This document shows positions 41,272 to 52,300 of a stretch of DNA of 64,000 nucleotides, in pieces. The translations under genes and the position numbers were made by a program. Where the stretch lies: assembly GCA_902799355.1 (NCBI GenBank), contig CADCAG010000027.1, positions 1 to 64,000 of the forward strand, given 5' to 3'. Position 1 is the stretch's first letter. Each line of letters starts with the position of its first letter. Under the pieces are notes generated by a model that had not been told where the DNA came from, searched no databases, and saw only the letters and a program-made list of their open reading frames with translations. Origin of the DNA: an uncultured Bacteroidales bacterium. Its GTDB lineage: Bacteria > Bacteroidota > Bacteroidia > Bacteroidales > Bacteroidaceae.

Positions 41272-42606
41272 TTCCTTGCGGAGGATGTTGAGACCTTCAC
41301 GAACAATACGCTGCAGTTCCAACTTCGAAGAATCAACGAACTCTGCCAGGGCAAAGTCCTCAGGAGAAACCTCGTAGATACCCAACTGTTCCTGACGATC
41401 AATGTCGCCAGCGATGATGGCCTTGATGAGGTACTCACCATAGATATCCATGGGCAGCACCTTGTCGTACTCACCACTCATGATCATGTGGCGCTCACCA
41501 CCCTTGATACGGGCATCCAGTGCATAGTCCTTCTTGCCACAGAGCCAAGAGAAATAGCTACGGTTCACAGAGAACTGCTTGAAACGAGGCAGTATCCAAC
41601 CCAGAATCTCGTCAGCATCCTTACCCTCAGGAATCACGGTAATCTCAGAAGTGTGAGCACCGAGGAAACCTTCCTTGGTAGTGGGACGACCCGTCAGCAC
41701 ATTACCATTGATGATGCGGACACAGTGGTCAGCATCGTAGCTGTTCGACAAGAGGGTCGACAACTCCTCGCCTACCAGCATGTCAACATAAGCAGGCGCT
41801 TTCACCTCGCTACCACAGAGGGCTACACGACGACGCAGGTCTACCTTACCGGTATTCAGCAGGCGACCAATGAACAGTACAACGGTGGGATCGCCAATGG
41901 TCCACACCACCTCACCCTTGTTCACCGGGTCGATGTTGTTGACCTGTACGCCTACATTGCCTGCAGGGCACTTGCCGTCAAACACGTTGATGTCAACATC
42001 CTTGTAGTTCTCGAAACTAGAGTGCACACCACAACCGAGATAGGTCTTGGCAATCTTCGAGAGGGCGGTAAGACCCGTCTGGAAGTTTGCTTCTTCTCCC
42101 TTGGCCTCAAACTCGAAGTTTCCAGCCAATGGTTTGTCACGCAGGGCGGAAACAAAGATAGCCTTAGGCATTACTGACGGATTAGTGGAGACAGCATAAG
42201 GCAGCTGATTGATGTATCCAAAGATACCGGCCTCGAGCAGGGCGTCAACGACCTGCTGACCATTCATCTTAGCCACATCCTTCTTGCCATAGTCCACAAA
42301 TTGCTGCTCAGCATCGGCCTGTACCTTCACGCAGAGCACCTTTCTACGTTCGCCACGAACCACCTCGCAGACTTTACCGCTGACAGGTGAGGCAAACCTC
42401 ACTTCGGGATACTGCTTGTTTACAAACAGCGCATCCCCGGCCTTGACAACGTCACCCTCCTTGACAACCACTTTCGGAGTCACTCCCTCGAAGTCATCGG
42501 GAACCAGTGCATACTGCCCGTTAGACTTCAGCTGAATGAGCTTCTCCTCAGCTTTGCCCTGAAGGTGAATGTCCAAGCCTTTGTGTAACTTAATTACATT
42601 TGCCAT
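41263..42606 (-). CDS. nqrA: Na+-NQR subunit A
   Basis: 447 residues. Soluble RnfC-like subunit with VIKLHKGLDIHLQGKAEEKL, VVKEGDVVKAGDALFV, ISQ-free RVALCGSEVKAPAYVDMLVG and a C-terminal PMDIYGEYLIKAIIAGDIDRQEQLGIYEVSPEDFALAEF region that closes the ubiquinone site. First gene of the operon nqrABCDEF, which couples NADH-quinone oxidoreduction to sodium export. Confidence 0.97.
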   Translation of the reverse strand: MANVIKLHKGLDIHLQGKAEEKLIQLKSNGQYALVPDDFEGVTPKVVVKEGDVVKAGDALFVNKQYPEVRFASPVSGKVCEVVRGERRKVLCVKVQADAEQQFVDYGKKDVAKMNGQQVVDALLEAGIFGYINQLPYAVSTNPSVMPKAIFVSALRDKPLAGNFEFEAKGEEANFQTGLTALSKIAKTYLGCGVHSSFENYKDVDINVFDGKCPAGNVGVQVNNIDPVNKGEVVWTIGDPTVVLFIGRLLNTGKVDLRRRVALCGSEVKAPAYVDMLVGEELSTLLSNSYDADHCVRIINGNVLTGRPTTKEGFLGAHTSEITVIPEGKDADEILGWILPRFKQFSVNRSYFSWLCGKKDYALDARIKGGERHMIMSGEYDKVLPMDIYGEYLIKAIIAGDIDRQEQLGIYEVSPEDFALAEFVDSSKLELQRIVREGLNILRKENA

Positions 42607-42664
42607 GGATAATATAAATGAATATTTGAATAGTTATCTACTACGCTTTCTCCTTAGAATGGTG

Positions 42665-42672
42665 CAAAATTA
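42665..42672 (-). promoter_or_regulatory. Promoter of the nqr operon
   Basis: Minus-strand TAATTTTG, about 58 bases before the nqrA ATG. The -33 region is A-rich without a TTTG. Confidence 0.55.
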
Positions 42673-42737
42673 ATAAAAAAATGGCATATCCGACATAAAA
42701 AAACAGCAAAATGTTACGTCATCACAACTTTTTAATG

Positions 42738-42745
42738 TAATTTTG
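42738..42745 (+). promoter_or_regulatory. Promoter of tamB
   Basis: TAATTTTG, about 42 bases before the TTG start; back-to-back with the nqr promoter. Confidence 0.5.
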
Positions 42746-42786
42746 TAGCCAACAACCAGCAGAACGAAAATTTTTGCTATCTCTAT

Positions 42787-45700
42787 TTGCCAGTTTTGAA
42801 GATACTGAAGCACATATTAAGTATAACGATATGGTCCATCTTGGGACTGTATATGCTCGTCATGCTCACCTTCAGCATTCCTGCCGTACAGGAATATTTG
42901 GGACAGCGTGCCGCTAAGGTGCTGGCAGAGAAACTGGGAACCAGCGTGACCATAGGCCGTCTGAAATACGGTCTATTGAGCCACTTGACACTCTATCAGG
43001 TCAATATCAAGGACCAGCGAGGCGTCAACATGCTGACAGCAGGACGCATCTCGGCACACCTTGACTTGCTACCACTGGCCGACGGAAAGATATCCATCTC
43101 TACCGCCCAGTTATTCAGTGCCCGTGGCAAGTTCTACCAACGAGACTCGCTGTCAAAACCTAACTTCCAGTTTGCGCTCGACTCACTGGCATCGAAAGAC
43201 ACGACCAGCACCAGCCCGCTCAACCTGCGCATCAACTCGCTGATCATTCGCCACAGCACGGTCAGCTTCGACCGCTACGACCTGCCCAGAACGGCTGGCA
43301 TACTAAATCCCAACCACTTAAGAATCAGCGACATCAGTTCACATATCATCCTCAAGGCACTCACCGAGGACTCGCTGAATGTCAATATCAAACGTCTGTC
43401 ATTCAAGGAACAGTCCGGTCTGAACATCAGACGACTCAGCATGCACTTCGAGGGTGGCAGAAACAGCATGCGCCTGACCGACTTCGTCCTGCGCATGCCT
43501 GGCACCAATTTCCAACTGGGCGACATCAAGGCGAGCTATCGTTTCCGTGGAGACCATTTTGTCACTCCTTCCCTACACTATTCGGGCAGCATCGAGCCCT
43601 CCACCATCACCCTCTCCGACTTGGCATGCCTGCTGCCGTCTCTCAACACGTTCCAGAGCACCTTATCACTGGCCTGCAACTTCAATGGAGAGGGAGAAAG
43701 GCTGAACATCCCCATGCTCACCATCGGTTCCACGACTGGTGATATTGGCATCAATATCGGTGGATGGATTAAGGATTTGCGAGACGGTCAGCCCACATGG
43801 AATGCCGACATCCGCGACCTGGCACTATCAGCCCAAACCGTTACCTTCATCTCTGAGAACCTACAAGGTCAGCGCATCCAGGTTCCCCAAGAGCTGGTTC
43901 GCATGGGCAGCATTCACATGAAGGGACACGCTCATGGCAAAGGCGACAGAAGTATTGAGACGCACAACCAGCTGCAGACAGATGCCGGTAGTGTCAATAT
44001 GAATCTGACTATTGACGACAAGCGCCACTTCAACGGACATATCGACACCAAAGACTTCAATCTGAAGAAGGTGCTCAACGACGACCAGTTCGGTATACTC
44101 TCCACCGATATCGACCTCAGCGGACAACTACCCGACGGCCAGCCACTTATCGTCAAGGCCGACGGTCAGATACACCAGTTTGAATTCAAGGGCTACAACT
44201 ACCAGCATATCGACATTGACGGACTCTATAGTCCTACCGACATCCACGGTCACGCGAGCATCGACGATGCCAACATCGGCTTGATGCTCGACGGCAGCAT
44301 TATCAAGACCGGCAAGCAGCATAACGTCAAACTGGAGGCCACCTTCGCCAACATCTCGCCCAAAGCCATGCACCTCTCAGAGATGTGGGGCGATGCGCGT
44401 TTCTTTGGTGACATCAAGGCTGACTTCCTGGCCAGCAACATTAACGATGCTGTAGGAACTTTCGACATTGAAGAGTTGTCCATGCAAGGACTTCGTGCAT
44501 CTTACGACCTGGAAAAGTTCCACATCGAGTCGGGCTATGACGGGGATGTCCACTATGTCAACATGACCAGCGACTTCGGAGAGGCTTCTATCCGCGGTGA
44601 CTTCGACTACAAGACGCTGTCTCAGAGTTTTACGAACTTCATCGCAACACGCATGTCGACCATCCCTGGTCTGCCAGCTGTTGACCCGAATGTACACAAC
44701 GACTTCTCCATTCAGGCTACCATTCGCAAGTCTGACTGGGTACAGCACCTGCTGCGCACACCCTTCTACTTAACCAAGCCGTTGACGCTGCGAGGTAGTC
44801 TGAATGACGAACGCCAGCAGATTTTCCTGGAATGTGACATCCCACAGTTCTTCTATAAGGACAGCCGCTACGACAATGCACACCTCAGCATCCTCTCGCC
44901 TATCAACACGTTGCAGTATGATGTCAGCATCACCAAGCACAATGACGACAGCGACGACATGGACCTGCAGGTAATGGGCAGCGTGCATAACGACCAGCTG
45001 TCAGCAACCCTTGAATGGGACAACCATGCAGAGGAACAGACCAGCGGACGCGTAACGGCAATGGCCTACTTCGACAATTCTTTCAATGACACTCAGAAGG
45101 CATTTGTCAAGTTGGCATCCTCACAGATGACTATCAAGAACAAGACGTGGGACATACTGCCAGCCACCATCACCTATGCTGACAAGAATATCCATGTCGA
45201 CGGGTTCTCTATACGCCACGGCAAGCAGTTCCTCAAACTTAATGGTATAGCATCAGAGAACAAGCAGGACTCTGTCAAAGTCAACATGCGCGACCTCGAC
45301 ATAGACTACATCCTTGACTTGGTCAATTTCGATGCCGTCAGTTTCAGTGGGAAAATCACGGGTAGCGGCGTGGTAAGAGGTGTCTTGGGAGACTTGGAAG
45401 CTGATGCCAAGATACTTGTCAAAGGGTTCGAATTCGAGCATGGCCGCATGGGTAACATGGATGCGCTGGTCAAATGGAATACCGAAAAGGAACAAATTGA
45501 CATTCAGGCATTGGCCGTAGACGCCAGGGCCAGAACCGTGATTGGTGGCTATGTATCGCCTAAGCGTGACTATCTCGACCTCGACTTCAGAGCCGAGGGC
45601 ACCAGACTGGAGTTTGCCAAGTCGTTCACGGAGACCTTCATCGACGAGATTGAAGGTTATGCCATGGGCAACGTCAAGCTTGCCGGTCCACTGAGCGCCT

Positions 45701-47262
45701 TGAATCTCTATGGTGACCTGATACTCAACGGAAAGGCACATGTCAGCACGCTGAACTGTACCTATGAGATGGAGAACGACACCTTGCTGCTGACACGTGA
45801 TAACATCACCTTCAAGAACTGTGTCATCTACGACATCTACGGCAATCGAGGAGTCATGACAGGAGGCATCCATCATAACGACCTCACCAACCTCACCTAT
45901 GACATCTACCTCAACGCGCGCAATCTGCTGGCCTACGACTTCAAGACCTTCGGCGATGCCACGTTCTACGGCACGGCCTATGCTGACGGTACAGTAGGCA
46001 TCCACGGTAAGGAGAACAGTCTGCTCATCGAGGCCGACGTCACCCCCAGGCGTGGAACGGTATTTGTATACAATGCAGCAGCAACAGATGTCATTACCGA
46101 CCAGGAGTTCATCTCATGGAGTTCAAAAGACGAATTCAACATATCCCGTCGGGCAACAGTCAGCAAGACAGAGGAAGCGCAAGAGGCCGCAGACCTAACC
46201 CCACGCGCCGACCTGCGTACCGACATCAGAATGAATCTGAAAATCAATGCTACGCCCGATGCCACTATCCGCCTGTTGATGGATGAGCGCACCAACGACT
46301 ATATCACCATGAGAGGCAGTGGCGACCTGCAGACATCTTTCTATAATAAGGGAGGCTTTAACCTCTTCGGTACCTATCGCATCAGCGAAGGCACTTATGG
46401 CATCACAATCCAGAACATCATCAAGAAGAACTTCGTCTTCAAGGAGGGTGGCACCATCAGCTTTGCTGGAGACCCCTATGACGCTCGACTGGACATGCAG
46501 GCACAGCATACCGTTAATGGTGTATCACTCTCTGACCTGAATGTAGGAAAGAGTTTCTCGAATACCGTCCGCGTCAACTGTCTGATGAATATCAGCGGAC
46601 AGCCACGCGCACCAATCATTGGCTTCGACCTCGATATTCCAAACGTCAACTCAGACGAAAAACAAATGCTGCGTTCTATCATCAACAGCGAGGAAGAAAT
46701 GAACCAGCAGGTCATCTATCTGTTGGCTGTAGGTCGTTTCTATCCACAAGGCGCCAACAATGCCAGCGACGAAGAGACTGCAGGAAAGAGCAAGACATCA
46801 CTGGCCATGCAGAGTCTGCTGTCAGGAACCATCAGCAGCCAGCTGAACGACGTCTTGAACCGCGTCATCAAAAGCAACAACTGGACTTTTGGTGCTAACA
46901 TCTCCACAGGTGATGAAGGATGGAACAATGCTGAATATGAAGGCATTATCAACGGTCGACTGCTTAACAACCGATTGCTCATCAATGGCCAGTTCGGATA
47001 TCGCGACGGCACGTCAACGACCAGCACCACCAAGGCTGTATCTGCTACGCCATCATTCATTGGTGACTTCGATATCCGCTATCTGCTGCTGCCTAACGGC
47101 AACCTTGCCTTCAAAGTGTACAACCAGACCAACGACCGCTATTTTACTAAGTCGTCGCTAAACACACAAGGCATCGGTATCATCATGCAGAAAGACTTCA
47201 ACGGACTGGCAGACCTGCTGTCAACCAAGAAAAAGAAGGAGAAGAAAGTTAAAAATCCATAA
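42787..47262 (+). CDS. tamB: TamB-type translocation and assembly module protein
   Basis: 1491 residues. No ATG is available before the membrane anchor; TTG at 42787 or the TTG at 42796 (giving MKILKHILSITIW) must serve as start. One N-terminal membrane helix (~12-32), then ~1100 residues of repetitive beta strands forming the hydrophobic groove of AsmA/TamB proteins, and a C-terminal DUF490-like domain (GSGDLQTSFYNKGGFNLFGT, SFAGDPYDARLDMQA, RAPIIGFDLDIPN). The chain spans the periplasm and carries phospholipids or helps insert outer-membrane proteins. No tamA is adjacent here. The last residues are very basic (KKKKEKKVKNP). Confidence 0.92.
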   Translation: MPVLKILKHILSITIWSILGLYMLVMLTFSIPAVQEYLGQRAAKVLAEKLGTSVTIGRLKYGLLSHLTLYQVNIKDQRGVNMLTAGRISAHLDLLPLADGKISISTAQLFSARGKFYQRDSLSKPNFQFALDSLASKDTTSTSPLNLRINSLIIRHSTVSFDRYDLPRTAGILNPNHLRISDISSHIILKALTEDSLNVNIKRLSFKEQSGLNIRRLSMHFEGGRNSMRLTDFVLRMPGTNFQLGDIKASYRFRGDHFVTPSLHYSGSIEPSTITLSDLACLLPSLNTFQSTLSLACNFNGEGERLNIPMLTIGSTTGDIGINIGGWIKDLRDGQPTWNADIRDLALSAQTVTFISENLQGQRIQVPQELVRMGSIHMKGHAHGKGDRSIETHNQLQTDAGSVNMNLTIDDKRHFNGHIDTKDFNLKKVLNDDQFGILSTDIDLSGQLPDGQPLIVKADGQIHQFEFKGYNYQHIDIDGLYSPTDIHGHASIDDANIGLMLDGSIIKTGKQHNVKLEATFANISPKAMHLSEMWGDARFFGDIKADFLASNINDAVGTFDIEELSMQGLRASYDLEKFHIESGYDGDVHYVNMTSDFGEASIRGDFDYKTLSQSFTNFIATRMSTIPGLPAVDPNVHNDFSIQATIRKSDWVQHLLRTPFYLTKPLTLRGSLNDERQQIFLECDIPQFFYKDSRYDNAHLSILSPINTLQYDVSITKHNDDSDDMDLQVMGSVHNDQLSATLEWDNHAEEQTSGRVTAMAYFDNSFNDTQKAFVKLASSQMTIKNKTWDILPATITYADKNIHVDGFSIRHGKQFLKLNGIASENKQDSVKVNMRDLDIDYILDLVNFDAVSFSGKITGSGVVRGVLGDLEADAKILVKGFEFEHGRMGNMDALVKWNTEKEQIDIQALAVDARARTVIGGYVSPKRDYLDLDFRAEGTRLEFAKSFTETFIDEIEGYAMGNVKLAGPLSALNLYGDLILNGKAHVSTLNCTYEMENDTLLLTRDNITFKNCVIYDIYGNRGVMTGGIHHNDLTNLTYDIYLNARNLLAYDFKTFGDATFYGTAYADGTVGIHGKENSLLIEADVTPRRGTVFVYNAAATDVITDQEFISWSSKDEFNISRRATVSKTEEAQEAADLTPRADLRTDIRMNLKINATPDATIRLLMDERTNDYITMRGSGDLQTSFYNKGGFNLFGTYRISEGTYGITIQNIIKKNFVFKEGGTISFAGDPYDARLDMQAQHTVNGVSLSDLNVGKSFSNTVRVNCLMNISGQPRAPIIGFDLDIPNVNSDEKQMLRSIINSEEEMNQQVIYLLAVGRFYPQGANNASDEETAGKSKTSLAMQSLLSGTISSQLNDVLNRVIKSNNWTFGANISTGDEGWNNAEYEGIINGRLLNNRLLINGQFGYRDGTSTTSTTKAVSATPSFIGDFDIRYLLLPNGNLAFKVYNQTNDRYFTKSSLNTQGIGIIMQKDFNGLADLLSTKKKKEKKVKNP

Positions 47263-47269
47263 ATCTTTC

Positions 47270-47304
47270 TCAACTTTCAACTCTCAACTCTCAACTCTCA
47301 ACTA
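47270..47304. repeat. 7-bp tandem array between tamB and rpsA
   Basis: Five units TCAACT[T/C/A] at 47270, 47277, 47284, 47291 and 47298, starting 8 bases after the tamB stop and ending 8 bases before the rpsA -7 element. Confidence 0.95.
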
Positions 47305-47311
47305 TTCTTCG

Positions 47312-47319
47312 TACCTTTG
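47312..47319 (+). promoter_or_regulatory. Promoter of rpsA
   Basis: TACCTTTG followed by CAGCC. The -33 position falls in the heptamer array. The resulting leader is about 140 bases. Confidence 0.65.
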
Positions 47320-47330
47320 CAGCCGCTTTT

Positions 47331-47455
47331 CTCCCCCGTAGGGGGAAATAGGGGCCGGAACAGGCGCTGACTCCTATCTATTATTAACCCTTTAAAACAT
47401 GGTCTGGTAAACGTCTGTTCAGGCCTTCGCCCATCGAGAGATTGGGCAACACATT
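47331..47455 (+). repeat. Structured rpsA leader, relative of the 32801 element
   Basis: A CTCCCCC-GTA-GGGGGA hairpin, then GGCCGGAACAG (47353-47363) inverted at 47415-47425 with one mismatch, an AT-rich centre with ATTATTAA, AAACGTCTGTTCAGG, and a third hairpin GCCCA/TGGGC. Order and motifs follow the element at 32801. It is transcribed as the 5' leader of rpsA, so it could act in autoregulation by S1, or be a palindromic mobile element. Confidence 0.65.
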
Positions 47456-47464
47456 ATTTATAAT

Positions 47465-49243
47465 ATGTCAGAATTAACAAAGAACGTCCAGCCATTACAG
47501 GACTTCGACTGGGATCAGTTTGAGAATGGCACGACTGCAAACGTCAGCAAGGAAGAGCTCGACAAGGCTTATGACGAGACCCTTAACAAGGTCAGCGAGC
47601 ATCAGGTTGTCGATGGTACCGTTATCAGCGTTGACAAGAAAGAGGTAGTTGTAAACATCGGCTACAAGAGCGACGGTATCATTCCTGCTAGCGAGTTCCG
47701 CTACAACCCCGACCTGAAGGCCGGCGACACCGTAGAGGTGTATGTAGAGAATGCAGAGGACAAGAAAGGCCAGCTCGTACTGAGCCACAAGAAAGCCCGC
47801 ATGTCTAAGAGCTGGGAGCGCGTTAACGCTGCTCTGGAGGCTCAGGAGATTATTCAGGGTTACATCAAGTGCCGCACTAAGGGCGGTATGATTGTTGATG
47901 TATTTGGCATCGAGGCATTCCTGCCCGGTAGCCAGATCGACGTTCATCCCATACGCGACTACGACCAGTTCGTTGGCAAGACCATGGAGTTCAAGGTTGT
48001 TAAGATCAACCAGGAGTTCCGCAACGTAGTGGTTTCTCACAAGGCTCTCATCGAGGCTGAGCTCGAGGCCCAGAAGCAGGAGATCATCGGCAAGCTGGAG
48101 AAGGGTCAGATCCTCGAGGGTGTTGTTAAGAACATCACCAGCTACGGTGTATTCGTTGACCTCGGTGGTGTTGACGGACTCATCCACATCACAGACCTCT
48201 CTTGGGGCCGCGTAGACGATCCTCACAAGGTAGTAGAGCTCGACCAGAAGATTAACGTTGTTATCCTCGACTTCGACGAGGAGAAGAAGCGCATCGCTCT
48301 CGGTCTGAAGCAGCTCACTCCTCATCCTTGGGATGCTCTGGATGCTGACCTCAAGGTTGGTGACCACGTAACTGGTAAGGTTGTCGTTATCGCTGACTAC
48401 GGTGCATTCGTTGAGATCCAGCCTGGTGTTGAGGGTCTGATCCACGTTTCTGAGATGTCTTGGAGCCAGCACCTGCGTTCAGCTCAGGAGTTCCTGAAGG
48501 TTGGCGACGAGATCGAGGCAGTTATCCTGACTCTCGACCGCGACGAGCGCAAGATGTCACTCGGCATCAAGCAGCTGAAGGAAGATCCTTGGGAGGCTAT
48601 CGAGGTGAAGTATCCTGTTGGCAGCAAGCACACCGCTCGCGTACGCAACTTCACTAACTTCGGTGTATTCGTAGAGCTCGAGGAAGGTGTTGACGGTCTG
48701 ATTCACATCAGCGACCTCAGCTGGACCAAGAAGGTTAAGCATCCTTCAGAGTTCACCCAGGTAGGTGCAGAGATCGACGTTATCGTTCTCGATATCGACA
48801 AGGAGAACCGCCGTCTCTCTCTCGGTCACAAGCAGCTCGAGGACAATCCTTGGGATGCATTCGAGGAGCAGTACACCGTTGGTTCTATCCACGAGGGTAA
48901 GATCACTGAGCTGCTCGAGAAGGGCGCTGTAGTATCTCTCGCTGAGAACGTAGAAGGCTTCGCAACTCCTAAGCACCTGCAGAAGGAGGACGGTTCACAG
49001 GCTCAGGCTGGTGAGGTTCTGCCCTTCAAGGTTATCGAGTTCAACAAGGACAGCAAGCGCATCATCCTCTCTCACAGCCGCACCTTCGAGGATCCTCAGC
49101 GTGAGGAGAAGAAGGCTGCCGCTAAGAAGGCTCGCGCTCCAAAGGCTGACACTCCAAAGATCGAGAATGTTGCTGCCAGCACCACACTGGGCGACATCGA
49201 CGTTCTGGCTCAGCTGAAGGCTCAGATGGAGAAAGGCGAATAA
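47465..49243 (+). CDS. rpsA: 30S ribosomal protein S1
   Basis: 592 residues with six S1 OB-fold repeats (about 45-115, 130-200, 215-285, 300-370, 385-455, 470-540). Repeats three to five are the most canonical, with GVFVDLGGVDGLIHITDLSW-like cores. A lysine- and alanine-rich tail follows. S1 brings mRNA to the ribosome, which matters in a phylum with weak Shine-Dalgarno use. Codon choice is strongly biased towards GTT, GCT and CTC types, as expected for high expression. Confidence 0.97.
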   Translation: MSELTKNVQPLQDFDWDQFENGTTANVSKEELDKAYDETLNKVSEHQVVDGTVISVDKKEVVVNIGYKSDGIIPASEFRYNPDLKAGDTVEVYVENAEDKKGQLVLSHKKARMSKSWERVNAALEAQEIIQGYIKCRTKGGMIVDVFGIEAFLPGSQIDVHPIRDYDQFVGKTMEFKVVKINQEFRNVVVSHKALIEAELEAQKQEIIGKLEKGQILEGVVKNITSYGVFVDLGGVDGLIHITDLSWGRVDDPHKVVELDQKINVVILDFDEEKKRIALGLKQLTPHPWDALDADLKVGDHVTGKVVVIADYGAFVEIQPGVEGLIHVSEMSWSQHLRSAQEFLKVGDEIEAVILTLDRDERKMSLGIKQLKEDPWEAIEVKYPVGSKHTARVRNFTNFGVFVELEEGVDGLIHISDLSWTKKVKHPSEFTQVGAEIDVIVLDIDKENRRLSLGHKQLEDNPWDAFEEQYTVGSIHEGKITELLEKGAVVSLAENVEGFATPKHLQKEDGSQAQAGEVLPFKVIEFNKDSKRIILSHSRTFEDPQREEKKAAAKKARAPKADTPKIENVAASTTLGDIDVLAQLKAQMEKGE

Positions 49244-49263
49244 TTCGCGCATATATATTAAGG

Positions 49264-49299
49264 TGTAGGGAAGGCAGAACAGTCTTCCCTACATTTTTT
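49264..49299 (+). terminator. Terminator of rpsA
   Basis: Stem TGTAGGGAAG / CTTCCCTACA around a 10-base loop, then six T. Confidence 0.9.
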
Positions 49300-49320
49300 A
49301 TAAGAAAAATGAGAATTCCC

Positions 49321-49351
49321 TTTGCTATTTCTCATTTTCTTTGTACCTTTG
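49321..49351 (+). promoter_or_regulatory. Promoter of carB
   Basis: TTTG (49321-49324), 19-base spacer, TACCTTTG (49344-49351). Full consensus. Initiation near 49356 leaves about 30 bases to the preferred ATG at 49388. Confidence 0.8.
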
Positions 49352-49387
49352 CAGCCCAGAATGAAATCAACAACTCAGCATAACGAT

Positions 49388-52300
49388 ATGACAAAAAAAC
49401 TCAAGAAGGTGTTGGTCTTAGGTTCTGGCGCCTTAAAAATCGGACAAGCTGGTGAGTTTGACTATTCTGGCTCCCAAGCTCTGAAAGCTTTACGTGAGGA
49501 AGGTATCTCTTCCGTGTTAGTAAACCCCAACATCGCTACCATTCAGACTTCTGAAGGTATTGCCGACAAGGTTTATTTCCAACCCGTCACCACTCATTTT
49601 GTTACAGAGATCATCAAGAAGGAACGGCCTGATGGCATTCTGTTAGCCTTCGGTGGTCAGACCGCTTTGAACTGCGGTACGGAACTGTATCAGAAAGGTA
49701 TTCTTAAAGAATATGGGGTCGAGGTCCTTGGAACAAGTGTTGAGGCAATTATGAACACTGAGGATCGCGACCTTTTTGTAAAGAAGCTTGACGAGATCCA
49801 GTTGAAGACTCCCGTAAGCCACGCTGTAGAGAACATGGAAGACGCCTTGAAGGCTGCCCATGAAATCGGATTCCCCATCATGATTCGCTCAGCCTACGCA
49901 CTGGGAGGTCTTGGTTCAGGTATCTGTCCTGACGAGAAGGCCTTCAAGGAGTTAGCCGAGAGTGCTTTCACCTTTGCTCCTCAGATTCTTGTAGAAGAGT
50001 CGCTGAAGGGCTGGAAGGAGATTGAGTTCGAGTGCATCCGCGACGCCAACGACCATTGCTTCACCGTAGCCTCTATGGAGAACTTCGACCCACTGGGTAT
50101 CCACACTGGTGAGTCTATCGTAGTAGCTCCTACCTGTTCGCTCAAGGATGAGCAGGTGAAGATGCTGCAGGAGATTACCATCAAGTGCGTTCGCCACCTG
50201 GGTATTGTCGGTGAGTGTAACATCCAGTTCGCCTTCAATGCCGAGACCAACGACTACCGTATCATTGAAATCAACGCTCGTCTGAGCCGTTCATCAGCAC
50301 TGGCTTCAAAGGCTACCGGTTATCCCCTCGCCTTCGTTGCTGCCAAGATTGCATTGGGTTATACCCTCGACCAGATTGGTGAGATGGGTACCACCTCTTC
50401 AGCATATGTTGCTCCCTCGCTCGACTACATGATTTGTAAGATTCCTCGTTGGGACCTGACCAAGTTTGCTGGTGTGAGCCGTCAGATTGGTTCAAGCATG
50501 AAGTCTGTTGGTGAGATTATGTCTATCGGTCGCTCTTTCGAGGAGATGATTCAGAAGGGTCTCCGTATGATTGGTCAGGGCATGCACGGTTTCGTGGGCA
50601 ACGACCATACCAAGTTTGACAACCTGGACGACGCCCTGCAGAATCCTACCGACTTGCGCATCTTTGCTATCGCTCAGGCTTTAGAGGATGGCTACAGTGT
50701 AGAGCGCATCGAGGAACTGACCAAGATTGACGTCTGGTTCCTGGAGCGTCTGAAGCACATCGTTGACCTGAAGCACGAGTTGCAGAAGTACAACAAGCTG
50801 GAGGAACTGCCCGCCGAGCTGTTGCTCGAGGTTAAGCAGTGTGGCTTCTCTGACTTCCAGATTGCCCGCTTCGTACTGAAGACACAGGGTACCAATATGG
50901 AGAAGGAGAACCTGAAGGTTCGTGAGTACCGCAAGCAGATGGGTGTGATGCCTTCTGTTAAGCGCATCCCCACCGTTGCCAGCGAACATCCCGAGCTGAC
51001 CAACTACCTGTACTTCACCTACACGCACACGCCTGCTTTCGCTACTCCCGACAGCAAGCCCTATCAGCCCGCACACGACATTTCCTATTATAAGAATGAA
51101 AAATCAGTCATCGTACTCGGTTCTGGTGCTTACCGCATCGGTTCGTCTGTAGAGTTCGACTGGTGCTCAGTGAACGCCATCAACACAGCACGCAAGCTGG
51201 GCTACAAGAGCATCATGATCAACTACAACCCAGAGACCGTGTCTACTGACTACGATATGTGTGACCGTCTCTACTTCGACGAGCTGTCACTGGAGCGTGT
51301 ACTCGACGTCATTGACCTGGAGTCACCTCGTGGTGTCATCGTTTCTGTAGGTGGTCAGATTCCTAACAACCTCGCTATGAAGCTGCACCGTCAGGGTGTT
51401 CCCGTGCTGGGTACCTCTCCTGTCGACATCGACCGTGCTGAGAACCGCGACAAGTTCTCTGCAATGCTCGACAAGTTGGGCATCGACCAGCCCGCATGGC
51501 GTGCGCTGACCTCATTCGACGATATCAAGGAGTTTGTTGCACAAGTAGGCTATCCCGTACTGGTACGTCCTTCTTACGTACTTTCTGGTGCTGCCATGAA
51601 CGTCTGCTACGACGATGAAGAGCTGCATCGCTTCCTGAACATGGCTACTGAGGTATCTAAGGAGTTCCCTGTTGTGGTATCACAGTTCATGCAGGAGACC
51701 AAGGAGATTGAGTTCGACGCTGTAGCCGACAAGGGTGAGGTCGTTGAATATGCTATCTCAGAACACGTAGAGTATGCTGGTGTACACTCTGGTGACGCTA
51801 CCATGGTATTCCCTGCACAGCACATCTACTTCTCTACCATCCGTCAGATTAAGAAGATTGCCCGCAAGATTGCAGCCGAGCTGAACATCAGCGGACCATT
51901 CAATATCCAGTTCCTGGCTAAGAACCGTGAGGTAAAGGTTATCGAGTGTAACCTGCGTGCCTCTCGTTCATTCCCCTTCGTATCTAAGATTTTGAAGCGC
52001 AACTTCATAGAGACCGCTACGAAGATCATGCTCGATGCCCCCTACTCTCGCCCAGACAGCTCAGAGTTCGACATCGACCGCATTGGTGTCAAGGCCAGCC
52101 AGTTCTCATTTGCCCGTCTGCAGAATGCCGACCCCGTGCTGGGTGTAGACATGAGCTCTACTGGTGAGGTAGGCTGCCTGGGCGACGACCTCAACGAGGC
52201 TATGCTCAACGCACTCATCGCTACGGGCTATCGTCTGCCTAAGGAAGGTGCCAAGATCCTGATTTCTTCAGGTGGCGCCAAGGGTAAGGTCAGCCTGCTG

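Noticed and set aside
47270-47304. Heptamer arrays as terminators
   Set aside because: The units have no dyad symmetry and no T-run, and several arrays lie upstream of promoters or start codons instead of after stem-loops.
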